Source of the DNA: Fibrobacter succinogenes
Lineage (GTDB): Bacteria > Fibrobacterota > Fibrobacteria > Fibrobacterales > Fibrobacteraceae
DNA: 32,793 nt
Direction of reading: 5' to 3'
Assembly (NCBI GenBank): GCA_902767785.1
Contig: CACXIR010000041.1
Span: 1 to 32,793 of the forward strand
Within the stretch, counting starts at the first letter, position 1. Each line of letters opens with the position of its first letter. Positions 7,264 to 14,630 of this stretch are shown in pieces. Position numbers and translations under genes: made by a program. Below the pieces are notes generated by a model that was given only the letters and a program-made list of their open reading frames with translations, was not told the DNA's origin and made no database searches.

Positions 7264-8805
7264 ATGAATCGGCTCCTGCTGATAGCGACGGTTCTTGCCT
7301 CTACGGTGGCGGCACAGGTTTTCCAGAAGGGGAACGTGCTTACGCCCGTGGCGACCCTGCAGATGGCCGCTCCCGAAATTTCCGCCTACATGCCCGAGAA
7401 AAAGATGCTCTTTGTGGTGGGTGGCGAAAAACTTGTGGAAATGGTGAGTTTTGCCGACGAGGCGAATCCCAAGGTAGAGAGCCGCCTCCAGCTGGATGGC
7501 CCTGCCACCAGTGTGACGGTGCACGGCGACCTGGTGGCCATCTCCATAACGGCAGAACCCGACCACGGTCTTGGACAAGTGCAACTGTTCCGCTATGCCG
7601 AGGGACTGATTCCCGTGGCATCAGCCCAAAGGCTCTGCCACCTGCCCGACATGGTGACCTTTACCCCCGACGGCGGCAGGATTCTCGTGGCCTGCGAAGG
7701 CACGCCCAGCGCGGACTATAACGAAGACCCCGAAGGTGGCGTGGCCATCCTTTCCGTTGAACACGGAGCAAGCCTCAACGATTACAAGCTGACGCCCAAG
7801 GTCCTGGATTTCAGAGGGCTGGATTCCCTTGCACTACGCAAGAAGGGTGTGCGCAGCCCCGGCCTGCAGGGGTTTGTGCGTTCCATAGAACCGGAATACA
7901 TTTCGGTTTCCAAGGATTCCAAGTGGGCCTGGGTCAGCCTGCAAGAAAACAACGCTATCGCGAAGGTGGACGTAGCCGCCGAAAAAATTGTGGATATTTT
8001 CCCGCTAGGCTACGTAGACCATTCCAAGCCGGGTTTCGGGCTGGACGTCAAGAAGGACGAGAAGATCAAAATCAAGAACTATCCCATCCGCGGACTCCGT
8101 CAGCCCGATGGCCTGGCGTCTTTTGCCGTAGGTGGCAAGACCCTGGTGCTCACCGCCAACGAGGGCGCTTCCGTGAACGATTACAAGGCCTGGACCGACG
8201 AAGGAACGGTAACGGACCTACTGGCCGATGAACGCCTGGACCGTAACGTTTTCAATGAAGATGTGGCGCCACACCTCAAAAAGTTTACGGTGAGTTTGCT
8301 GGAGCGTTGCGACCAGGGGCCCGACGAAGTTCCCGGCGGAAAGTGCCCCTACGTTTACGGCTTCGGCTCCCGTTCCGTCAGTTTGTTCGACGGCGAAAGC
8401 GGCAGACTTTTGTGGGATAGCGGCGAGGAACTGGAACGGGCTTTCGGTAAGCTTGCTCCCGACTATTTCAACTGGAATTCCAAGAAGGACAAGGTCAAGA
8501 TGGACAGCCGGAGCCCCAAGAAGGGCTGCGAGCCGGAAAACGTGACGGTGGGTGAGGTGAACGGCAAACGCTACGCCTTTGTGGGGCTGGAACGCTCCAG
8601 CGGTGTGGCGGTTTTTGACCTGACGGGCGTCGATACGTCGGCACGAACCGCCCCCAGACTGGTGGATCTTTACTTTGACCCCAAGAACCGCGGCCCCGAA
8701 GGCCTGCTGTTCATTCCGGCCGACAAGAGCCCTATTTACGGTCAGGCCCTGCTTGTCGTAGGTTACGAATTCAGCAAGACTCTGACGGTGTATAAGGTGA
8801 AATAG
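7264..8805 (+). CDS. Choice-of-anchor-I type beta-propeller-like secreted protein
   Basis: A 513-residue exported protein: signal peptide MNRLLLIATVLASTVAAQ, then repeated beta-strand segments typical of choice-of-anchor-I domain proteins. Supporting features are an early GGEKLVEMVSFADEANP stretch, FTPDGGRILVACEGTPS, GGVAILSV, the repeat-like EPEYISVSKDSKWAWVSLQENNAIAKVDV, a second LTANEGASVNDYKAW, and a late PENVTVGEVNGKRYAFVGLERSSGVAVFDL. In relatives the domain is cell-surface or periplasmic and its exact role is not defined. Start ATG 7264 is preferred over upstream in-frame codons because the signal peptide begins there. No C-terminal anchor is evident, so it may be periplasmic. Confidence 0.75.
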   Translation: MNRLLLIATVLASTVAAQVFQKGNVLTPVATLQMAAPEISAYMPEKKMLFVVGGEKLVEMVSFADEANPKVESRLQLDGPATSVTVHGDLVAISITAEPDHGLGQVQLFRYAEGLIPVASAQRLCHLPDMVTFTPDGGRILVACEGTPSADYNEDPEGGVAILSVEHGASLNDYKLTPKVLDFRGLDSLALRKKGVRSPGLQGFVRSIEPEYISVSKDSKWAWVSLQENNAIAKVDVAAEKIVDIFPLGYVDHSKPGFGLDVKKDEKIKIKNYPIRGLRQPDGLASFAVGGKTLVLTANEGASVNDYKAWTDEGTVTDLLADERLDRNVFNEDVAPHLKKFTVSLLERCDQGPDEVPGGKCPYVYGFGSRSVSLFDGESGRLLWDSGEELERAFGKLAPDYFNWNSKKDKVKMDSRSPKKGCEPENVTVGEVNGKRYAFVGLERSSGVAVFDLTGVDTSARTAPRLVDLYFDPKNRGPEGLLFIPADKSPIYGQALLVVGYEFSKTLTVYKVK

Positions 8806-8880
8806 CCTGACAGAGCCTTTTAAAAAACTATTGGGCGGATACGAATGTATATTATGCGTATTAGTTTATAAGGAAGTTTT

Positions 8881-9471
8881 GTGAATCGGTTTGCTTTGAC
8901 AATTTTTCTCACGAGCCTGTGGGCCGTAGCCCTTACAGGATGCGACGGTAACCTGACAGATCGCGACGGAAACACCTACAAGACGGTGAAAATTGGCAGC
9001 CAGACTTGGATGGCGGAAAACCTGAAGGTGAGAACCGAGGGCAGCTGGTGCTACAAGGATATGGAATCGAACTGCCAGAAATATGGCAGGCTTTATAGCT
9101 GGGATGCGGCAAAAGTCGCCTGCCCCGCAGGCTGGCACCTGCCCGGCAAGGGAGAATTCGAGGCCCTCTTTTTTGCTGTTGGGGGCGAGGATGTTGCGGG
9201 TAAGAAGCTGAAGTCCACCAGCGGTTGGGATGAATATGAAGGCAAAAGTGGAAACGGTGATGACGCCTTCGGGTTCTCGGCGCTCCCTGCCGGCTACGGG
9301 TTCCACGATGGGCTTTACGTCAGCGAGGGCCACTATGCGTTCTTCTGGAGTTCTTCAGAGAGCAATAGCAGCTACGCGTACTACATGAACTTGTACTACG
9401 ACGGCGGCAAGGCGTACCTGTCCTACGACAATAACTACTACGGGTACTCTGTTCGTTGTGTTAAGGACTAG
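8881..9471 (+). CDS. FISUMP-domain lipoprotein
   Basis: A 196-residue lipoprotein (signal with lipobox LTGC, Cys21) carrying one Fibrobacter succinogenes major paralogous domain. The hallmark pattern is visible: DRDGNTYKTVKIGSQTWMAE with NLKV, then a WCYKD stretch, YGRLYSWDAAKVACPAGWHLP, a middle FGFSALPAGYG, a FWSSSES segment and the ending YGYSVRCVKD. The family is greatly expanded in Fibrobacter and is thought to be surface-exposed; its molecular function is unknown. The start is GTG 8881, set by AAGGAA six bases upstream and by the signal peptide. It is transcribed toward hrpB. Confidence 0.9.
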   Translation: MNRFALTIFLTSLWAVALTGCDGNLTDRDGNTYKTVKIGSQTWMAENLKVRTEGSWCYKDMESNCQKYGRLYSWDAAKVACPAGWHLPGKGEFEALFFAVGGEDVAGKKLKSTSGWDEYEGKSGNGDDAFGFSALPAGYGFHDGLYVSEGHYAFFWSSSESNSSYAYYMNLYYDGGKAYLSYDNNYYGYSVRCVKD

Positions 9472-9483
9472 AAAACTATTTTC

Positions 9484-9502
9484 TCCGGCCAGGGGTGCTT
9501 GG
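9484..9502. repeat. Left copy of a 19-bp direct repeat = old tail of hrpB
   Basis: The 19 bases TCCGGCCAGGGGTGCTTGG are identical to 10235-10253, inside the end of hrpB. On the minus strand the left copy still reads in the hrpB frame as KHPWPEKIVF and stops at 9468-9470, while the present gene ends KHPWPEKVI. It is therefore a diverged second hrpB terminus, not a chance match. Confidence 0.85.
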
Positions 9503-9562
9503 AGCTTGTATTAGGTGTAGCGGGGTTGCCTAAAAAATTTGTCAAAAAATTTGGCAATCCTC

Positions 9563-9591
9563 TTGACAGCAGATATTCAATAACTTATATT
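9563..9591 (+). promoter_or_regulatory. Strong sigma70-type promoter for the ORF6N gene
   Basis: TTGACA (9563-9568, perfect), a spacer of exactly 17 bases, then TATATT (9586-9591, one mismatch). It predicts a start near 9598 and an untranslated leader of about 79 bases carrying a hairpin before the ORF6N gene. Two near-identical AAAAAATTTG motifs (9532-9553 region) lie just upstream and could bind a regulator. Confidence 0.7.
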
Positions 9592-9641
9592 TATAGTGCT
9601 CAAATGAATAGATGTTCTTTTGGGCGCTTAATCGTAAAGCC

Positions 9642-9665
9642 CCGCCTTTTCAAGCATGTAGGCGG
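9642..9665 (+). promoter_or_regulatory. Hairpin in the ORF6N leader
   Basis: CCGCCT (9642-9647) pairs with AGGCGG (9660-9665) across a 12-base loop. The stem ends three bases before GGAGGGA, the ribosome binding site of the gene at 9677, so it could affect translation. There is no T run, so it is not a terminator. Confidence 0.4.
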
Positions 9666-9676
9666 TTGGAGGGAAG

Positions 9677-10207
9677 ATGAAAGATGTCGAGAACAAAATT
9701 CTTGTGCTAAGAAACCAACGGGTTATCTTAGACTGTGATGTCGCCACACTTTATGGCGTAAGCACCAAAGAAATTAATCAGGCGGTAAAGAATAATCCCG
9801 AAAAATTCCCTTCGGGGTATATTTTTCAAGTTGATGCCACCGAGAAAAAGGAGGTGGTCAAAAATTTTGACCACCTTGCCAAATTGAAATACAGTTCTGT
9901 TAATCCGACAGCCTTTACAGAACGCGGACTCTACATGCTTGCGACCATTTTGAAAGGAAATGTCGCGACGCAAACAACCATTAATATTATCAATACATTC
10001 GTGGAAATTCGCGAACTTTCTCGTGCGATTGCACGTATTCCTGAAGTTGCCAATGAAAATGAAAAGAAGTCTCTGCTGAAAAGGAGTGGCGAAATCATTT
10101 CAAATGTACTTGTTTCGGATTCGACGCATTTGGAAAGCGAAACGGAAATAGAATTGAATTTGGCGATGGTTAAGATAAGGCACAAAATAAGGAAAAAGGC
10201 TAATTGA
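9677..10207 (+). CDS. ORF6N-domain DNA-binding protein
   Basis: A 176-residue protein with an N-terminal ORF6N domain (residues 1-95; related to the KilA-N group found in phages and mobile elements). The evidence is the pattern ILDCDVATLYGVSTKEINQAVKNN, then FPSGYIFQ, a lysine-rich strand, and TAFTERGLYMLATILKG. The C-terminal half is helical and likely mediates oligomerisation. Such proteins are presumed DNA-binding regulators, and their natural targets are mostly unknown. ATG 9677 follows GGAGGGA. The gene is more A/T-rich than hrpB, has its own strong promoter and sits between two copies of the hrpB tail, which points to arrival as a one-gene cassette. Confidence 0.85.
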   Translation: MKDVENKILVLRNQRVILDCDVATLYGVSTKEINQAVKNNPEKFPSGYIFQVDATEKKEVVKNFDHLAKLKYSSVNPTAFTERGLYMLATILKGNVATQTTINIINTFVEIRELSRAIARIPEVANENEKKSLLKRSGEIISNVLVSDSTHLESETEIELNLAMVKIRHKIRKKAN

Positions 10208-10221
10208 TCCTTTGTATTGTG

Positions 10222-13002
10222 TCAAATCACCTTTTCCGGCCAGGGGTGCTTGGGGTAGCGGCCACGCAGTTCCTTGCGCACCTCTGCGTAGGTGTTCTGC
10301 CAGAATCCCGTCAGGTCCCAGGTTTTCTGGATGGTGCGGAAGTTCGGTGCTAGAATGTCGTAGCGGACCTTCAGTTTTCCGTCAGCGATTTTGTGCTCGC
10401 CCCGCATCTGCATAAAGTCCTCGATGCGGGCTGAAATTTCCACCAGCACTCCCTCGGCGCTCTGCACGGCCTGTCCGCCCAGTGTCTCGTCGGTGGCCAC
10501 CTCCTGGTAACTGTAACGGGCCCGCTTGCCGTTTGGCAGCACAAAGTGGTCCGGAAAAGTTTTTCCGAGCCAGGCCAGCATGGACATGCCGAAATAATCC
10601 TCCACGATGTTCCTGTAACGGCTTTCGTTGATGTCCCGCAGCAAAAACTTTCCGTCGGCGAACTCGTCGAAAATCAGTTCCATGTCCTCGTTGTTGAATT
10701 CGGGCAGGCCGTATTCGGGGTAGAGCTTTGCGGCAAGGCGCATTTTTACCAGCAGCGTCTGCACTGCCTCCGTGAGGTAGCGTCCGCTCCAGTTTTCCTT
10801 CTCGATTTTTTCTTTCCAGGCGGCCACGGTGAGCTTTTTCAGTTCGGCGAGAACCTTGGGCGAGGCCTCTTGCGTGAGAATTTCTTTCCGTGAAAGTTCC
10901 GTGGTAGACCCGTCGGCATTTTCGACTTCGCTGATCTCTACGCCAATGAACCTTTCTTGCCCGCTGCGCCACAGCAGTTCGTATCGCGTCTTTGTATCGT
11001 CGCTTTCCAGCAGTTCCTTGCCGATGGCGGCATACAGGTTCACCTTCAGTTCGGACTTGCTCCCGCCTCCGGCCCGCAGCATGGAAAGGGCCAGAATGGC
11101 GTAGGGCGGTTCTGCCACCTGCAGGCGGATGATGTTCTGGTTGGAGAGCTTGTAGGCGTTGCCGCTGGGGGTAGCGAGCCTGTCGGGGAAAGCCTTGAGA
11201 AGCCTTTGGGCGACAAATTTCTTGATATGGGTGGGGGAGATTGGTCCGCCCCGCTCTTTCGACGGCGTCATCCACTCCCGATAATCCCGCAACTGCCTGA
11301 GCGTAAAGCTCACCTCCCGCGGGACGTTTACCGCCTTGGAAAGCGTGTCGGCGGCAAGGGTCATCACGTCGTAGGCCACCTTGGATTTTTGCAGGAATTC
11401 CGTGCCGGAGTGTATCCAGGCCAGAGCGGCTAATAACAGGTCGGGAAGGCCTTCTGGCCCGCGGGCAGATGCCAGCAGCAAGGCCAGCGGGATGCTGGAT
11501 ACCGGCGTGCGGATGGCCTTTAGCCCGAGAGGTGTAATGGCCCCGTCTTGGAGCATGCCAAAACCTTCCAGGAGCTTGGTGGCCACCAGCTCCCGCACTT
11601 CTGGAATCGCCGTGGGCAATGTTAGGTGAAGAACCTTTGGACTGGATTCCTCGCTGTCGCTCGGAATGACGTCATTGCGAGCCTCGTTAGAGGCGTGGCA
11701 ATCCAGACCGGAATTTTCCAGTGCAGCTTTTTGCAGTAGTAGTTCTGACGGTTCGATCTGCAGTACCTCGGGCACAATTCCCTTGGGCATCCGCTTTTCG
11801 GATTCCTCGCTCCAAAGGCGTATGGCACAACCGTTCTGGGTACGGCCGCTACGGCCGCTACGCTGGATGGCGTTCTGCATGGAGATGGGCATGGTGCGCA
11901 GCACGTTCACCTTCTCGCTGTCGTCGTAGAGGCTTACGCGCTCGATTCCGCTGTCAACGACGCCCGTGACGTTTGGAACCGTAATGGAAGTTTCGGCGAT
12001 GTTTGTCGTGAAGATGACCCGAGGCCTTTCTGTCACTTCGAAAATGCGGTCCTGGGTTTCCCGGTCCTGTCCGCCGTATAGTTCCAGGAATTCGGCACAG
12101 TTGTTGCCCAGGGCTTCGGCGGCGGCGCCGTGGCAGCGGGCGATTTCGGCCTTGCCTGGGAGGAATACCAGAGTGGTTTGCCAGATTCCATTGCGGTAGA
12201 GCGTCTTGAGCGCCCGCACCACTTCGGCGTCAAGGCCCACACCCGAGACAAGGGAGGTGCCTGTAGCAGGTGTTTGGTTGATAATCTGCACGGGGTACAG
12301 CGGGTGACCAAGGCTTAGGCACTTGACGCCGAGAACCGCTTCCAATTCGTCGCGGTTTAGCGCCGCCGACATGACAGCGATACGAGACCGTTCGGCTCCA
12401 TTACGGAGCAAATTCTCCGGCCTCGCCTCACTCTCGCCTTCACTGCCAGCTTGCGCCTGGCAGTTGCGGCTCACGGGCGTCCGTTCGGCTCCATTACGGA
12501 GCAAATTCTCCGGCCTCGCCTCACTCTCGCCTTCACTGCCAGCTTGCGCCTGGCAGTTGCGGCTCACGGGCATCCGCTTGGCGTTTGCCTTAAAATACGC
12601 AAACAGCAGATCCATGTCGGCTTTGCGTTCGTGGTATTCGTCGAAGACTACCCAGTCGGCGTCCAGCTTGCCGTGTAGCAGTTCCTGCAAAAAATTTCCG
12701 TAGGTCTGGAAAAGAATCCGGGTGTCCGCGCTCTTGCAGCTTTCCTGCCGGAATTGATAGCCGACGGTCTTGCCGCAGGGTTCGCCGTGGAGCTTTGCTG
12801 AAAACTGCGCCAGGGCGAGGGCGGCGATACGGCGGGGCTGCAGCACCACCACGCGGCCCTTGCAATGCTTGCTCAAAAAGTAGGGGATGAATAGGGACTT
12901 GCCCGAGCCTGTAGGAGCCTCAATCAGCAAGTTTCGCGACTCTTGTAGAGCCGCTTCTAGCTTGCTTTCTTCTTCTGCCAGGGCTAGGTCGTTGTAGTTC
13001 AA
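10222..13002 (-). CDS. hrpB: ATP-dependent RNA helicase HrpB with repeat-derived insertions
   Basis: A 926-residue DExH-box helicase. Visible motifs: motif I EAPTGSGKS (residues 28-36), Ia QPRRIAALA, motif II DEYHER (121-126), motif III MSAAL (211-215), motif V/VI region TNIAETSITVPNVTGVVDSG and QRSGRSGR, and the HrpB-type C-terminus ending YPKHPWPEKVI. HrpB proteins are usually 800-850 residues; the excess here is largely explained by insertions. Residues 144-205 are two copies of a 31-residue unit between motifs II and III, and residues about 433-453 come from another palindromic repeat; both keep the frame. The likely start is TTG 13000-13002, since motif I lies only 28 residues in and no nearer ATG exists. 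It follows the membrane-protein gene by six bases. Confidence 0.9.
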   Translation of the reverse strand: MNYNDLALAEEESKLEAALQESRNLLIEAPTGSGKSLFIPYFLSKHCKGRVVVLQPRRIAALALAQFSAKLHGEPCGKTVGYQFRQESCKSADTRILFQTYGNFLQELLHGKLDADWVVFDEYHERKADMDLLFAYFKANAKRMPVSRNCQAQAGSEGESEARPENLLRNGAERTPVSRNCQAQAGSEGESEARPENLLRNGAERSRIAVMSAALNRDELEAVLGVKCLSLGHPLYPVQIINQTPATGTSLVSGVGLDAEVVRALKTLYRNGIWQTTLVFLPGKAEIARCHGAAAEALGNNCAEFLELYGGQDRETQDRIFEVTERPRVIFTTNIAETSITVPNVTGVVDSGIERVSLYDDSEKVNVLRTMPISMQNAIQRSGRSGRTQNGCAIRLWSEESEKRMPKGIVPEVLQIEPSELLLQKAALENSGLDCHASNEARNDVIPSDSEESSPKVLHLTLPTAIPEVRELVATKLLEGFGMLQDGAITPLGLKAIRTPVSSIPLALLLASARGPEGLPDLLLAALAWIHSGTEFLQKSKVAYDVMTLAADTLSKAVNVPREVSFTLRQLRDYREWMTPSKERGGPISPTHIKKFVAQRLLKAFPDRLATPSGNAYKLSNQNIIRLQVAEPPYAILALSMLRAGGGSKSELKVNLYAAIGKELLESDDTKTRYELLWRSGQERFIGVEISEVENADGSTTELSRKEILTQEASPKVLAELKKLTVAAWKEKIEKENWSGRYLTEAVQTLLVKMRLAAKLYPEYGLPEFNNEDMELIFDEFADGKFLLRDINESRYRNIVEDYFGMSMLAWLGKTFPDHFVLPNGKRARYSYQEVATDETLGGQAVQSAEGVLVEISARIEDFMQMRGEHKIADGKLKVRYDILAPNFRTIQKTWDLTGFWQNTYAEVRKELRGRYPKHPWPEKVI
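10235..10253. repeat. Right copy of the 19-bp direct repeat (in the 3' end of hrpB)
   Basis: Identical to 9484-9502. This copy is part of the current hrpB coding sequence (PKHPWPE on the minus strand). The two copies bracket a 732-base segment holding the promoter and ORF6N gene. Confidence 0.85.
11643..11706. repeat. Palindromic dispersed-type repeat inserted in frame in hrpB
   Basis: The 64-bp segment has inverted ends (TGGATT ... AATCCA) and a central perfect palindrome ATGACGTCAT at its midpoint. The half-sites GGATTCCTCGCTGTCGCTCG and CATTGCGAGC...GTGGCAATCC resemble short repeats scattered between genes in many bacterial genomes. Here it is translated as part of HrpB (LDCHASNEARNDVIPSDSEES). 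Copy number elsewhere in this genome cannot be seen from one window. Confidence 0.7.
12388..12573. repeat. Two tandem 93-bp palindrome-bearing repeats inside hrpB
   Basis: Copies at 12388-12480 and 12481-12573 are nearly identical (visible differences are at the 3' edge, GGGCGT versus GGGCAT). Each is exactly 31 codons. Each contains an 8-bp stem (12442-12464 in copy one: ACTGCCAG, 7-base loop, CTGGCAGT) and a second small stem GCTCC/GGAGC. The high identity implies a recent duplication of a foreign unit. Confidence 0.9.
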
Positions 13003-13008
13003 AAGAAA

Positions 13009-13473
13009 CTATCTGGGATATTTCAGCTTTTCGCCGGTGGCGTGGTCCATGTAGGGCGGCTTGCCTTCGCGGAACTTCTGGTTGATGACCAGGTTTTCGA
13101 TGCGGCGGCGTAGCCCTTGTTCCGTTTTGCAGAAGAAGTAGGCCACTTTGTTGGTGCCGGGAACCAGGAACATGGCCAGCTTGTATTTTTGGCGCACGGC
13201 CCGGCGGAAGAACATCATGTCCTCCTTTTTGGGAATAACCAGGTTGCTTCCTTCCTTGGTTTCGCAAATCATGTCGGCGTCGGCCAACAGTGCTTTGGAC
13301 TTCTGCTTGAGGGCTGCAAAGTTGGGTTCCGTGTTTTTGCGGATGGTTTCCAGGCTAAAGGCTCCGCCGCCTTCTTTGAGTGCCTTGTGGAGTCCGCGGA
13401 TAGCGAACACCAGGAGTACGACGACAACCAGTGCAACAATATAGGGCCAGTAGTTGGCGAGAAAATCTAACAT
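13009..13473 (-). CDS. Single-pass membrane protein of unknown function
   Basis: A 154-residue protein with one N-terminal membrane segment (YIVALVVVVLLVFAIRGL, about residues 9-27) and a basic cytoplasmic-looking domain. That domain has an early glycine-rich GGGAF turn, a helical KQKSKALLADADMICETKEG stretch and a final DHATGEKLKYPR tail. ATG 13471-13473 follows GAGG six bases upstream. The frame opens further to 13509, but without a start signal. It is co-directional with hrpB and ends six bases before the hrpB TTG start, so the two form an operon. No family is recognised; a link to RNA handling rests only on this pairing. Confidence 0.65.
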   Translation of the reverse strand: MLDFLANYWPYIVALVVVVLLVFAIRGLHKALKEGGGAFSLETIRKNTEPNFAALKQKSKALLADADMICETKEGSNLVIPKKEDMMFFRRAVRQKYKLAMFLVPGTNKVAYFFCKTEQGLRRRIENLVINQKFREGKPPYMDHATGEKLKYPR

Positions 13474-13541
13474 AAAAACCTCGGGGTATGCCTCTTGGGC
13501 GTGCCTCAAATATAGAAAATAAATTTCTAGATTCTGGCGTG

Positions 13542-14624
13542 ATGATTTCTATCCGCCATTTGAAAAAAGTTTATCCCAATGCCACACCTCTGGTAGATGT
13601 GAACGCGGATATCGAGCAGGGTGAGGTGATTTCCATCATTGGACCCTCGGGTACGGGAAAGTCTACGTTCCTTCGTTGTATCAACCGCTTGGAAAACCCG
13701 ACTGCAGGGGAGATTCTGATTGACGGCAAGTCCATCACGGCACCGGGGGCAGACATTGCCGCCTTCCGCCGCAAGATGGGCATGGTTTTCCAGAGTTTCA
13801 ACCTGTTTAACCACCTGACCGTCCTGGAGAATGTCATGGTGGCTCAGGTGGACTTGCTCAAGAGGAGCAAGAAAGAGGCCTACGAGAAGGCCATGGAGCT
13901 CTTGCATCGTGTGGGGCTTGCGGACAAGGCACTAAACCTGCCCGAAGAACTTTCCGGCGGCCAAAAACAGCGTGCTGCCATTGCACGTACCCTTGCCATG
14001 GACCCCGAAATCGTGTTGTTCGACGAACCCACTAGTGCCCTTGACCCGACCATGGTAGGGGAGGTCCTTGCGGTTATCAGGAACCTTTCCAAGCAGGGGC
14101 TGACCATGCTCATCGTCACTCACGAGATGAAGTTTGCCCGGGATATTTCCACTCGCATTTTCTACATGGACGATGGCGTCATTTATGAAGAGGGTACGCC
14201 CGAGCAGATTTTCGAGCATCCGCAAAAAGAGAAGACCCGTCAGTTTATCAAACGCCTTAAAGTCCTTGAAGAAAATATCGACCCCGCGAATTTTGATTAT
14301 GTGGCATTTTTAAAACGCCTCTATGTTTTTGCAGAAAAGAACCAGATTCCCGCGAGAACGGCAAGGAACGTGCATCATGTTTTCGAGGAACTGGTGGTGC
14401 AGACCATGTTGCCTCGCTTGGCGGCTGGTGACGCCATCCAGATGAACTTGGAATATTCCTCTGACGTGGCTAAGGTCATTATGCTTCTCCAGTTCGGTGG
14501 CGTTCCCTTTAATCCTTTGCAGCAAAGCGACGAATTGTCCCGAAAGCTGATTGAGGCGGCCTCTGATGGTAGGGAATACCGCTTTGAAAATGGCCGGAAC
14601 TATATCAAGGTTGATGTGAAGTAG
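13542..14624 (+). CDS. Polar amino-acid ABC transporter ATPase with a C-terminal HATPase-like domain
   Basis: Residues 1-242 are a GlnQ/HisP-type ABC ATPase: Walker A GPSGTGKS (34-41), Q-loop VFQSFNLF, signature LSGGQKQR (137-144), Walker B IVLFDEPTSALDP (157-169) and switch VTHEMKFARD. Family members usually end near residue 245; this one has 115 more residues (14289-14621). That tail resembles RsbW-type HATPase folds: VFEELVVQTM corresponds to the N-box helix, with Gln in place of the usual Mg-binding Asn. FGGVPFNPL corresponds to the DxGxPF(D/N)P loop, with Gly for Asp, and NGRNYIKVDV is the closing strand. The losses suggest a regulatory, non-catalytic module. It ends six bases before the permease fusion gene, its partner. 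ATG 13542 is chosen because homology starts there. Confidence 0.85.
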   Translation: MISIRHLKKVYPNATPLVDVNADIEQGEVISIIGPSGTGKSTFLRCINRLENPTAGEILIDGKSITAPGADIAAFRRKMGMVFQSFNLFNHLTVLENVMVAQVDLLKRSKKEAYEKAMELLHRVGLADKALNLPEELSGGQKQRAAIARTLAMDPEIVLFDEPTSALDPTMVGEVLAVIRNLSKQGLTMLIVTHEMKFARDISTRIFYMDDGVIYEEGTPEQIFEHPQKEKTRQFIKRLKVLEENIDPANFDYVAFLKRLYVFAEKNQIPARTARNVHHVFEELVVQTMLPRLAAGDAIQMNLEYSSDVAKVIMLLQFGGVPFNPLQQSDELSRKLIEAASDGREYRFENGRNYIKVDVK

Positions 14625-14630
14625 GATGGG

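Noticed and set aside
9532..9556. Terminator hairpin from GCC...GGC with AAAAAATTT repeats
   Set aside because: The two A/T blocks are direct repeats rather than a good inverted pair, and a T run after the stem is missing.
12388..12573. CRISPR array
   Set aside because: Only two contiguous copies without spacers, coding in frame within hrpB.
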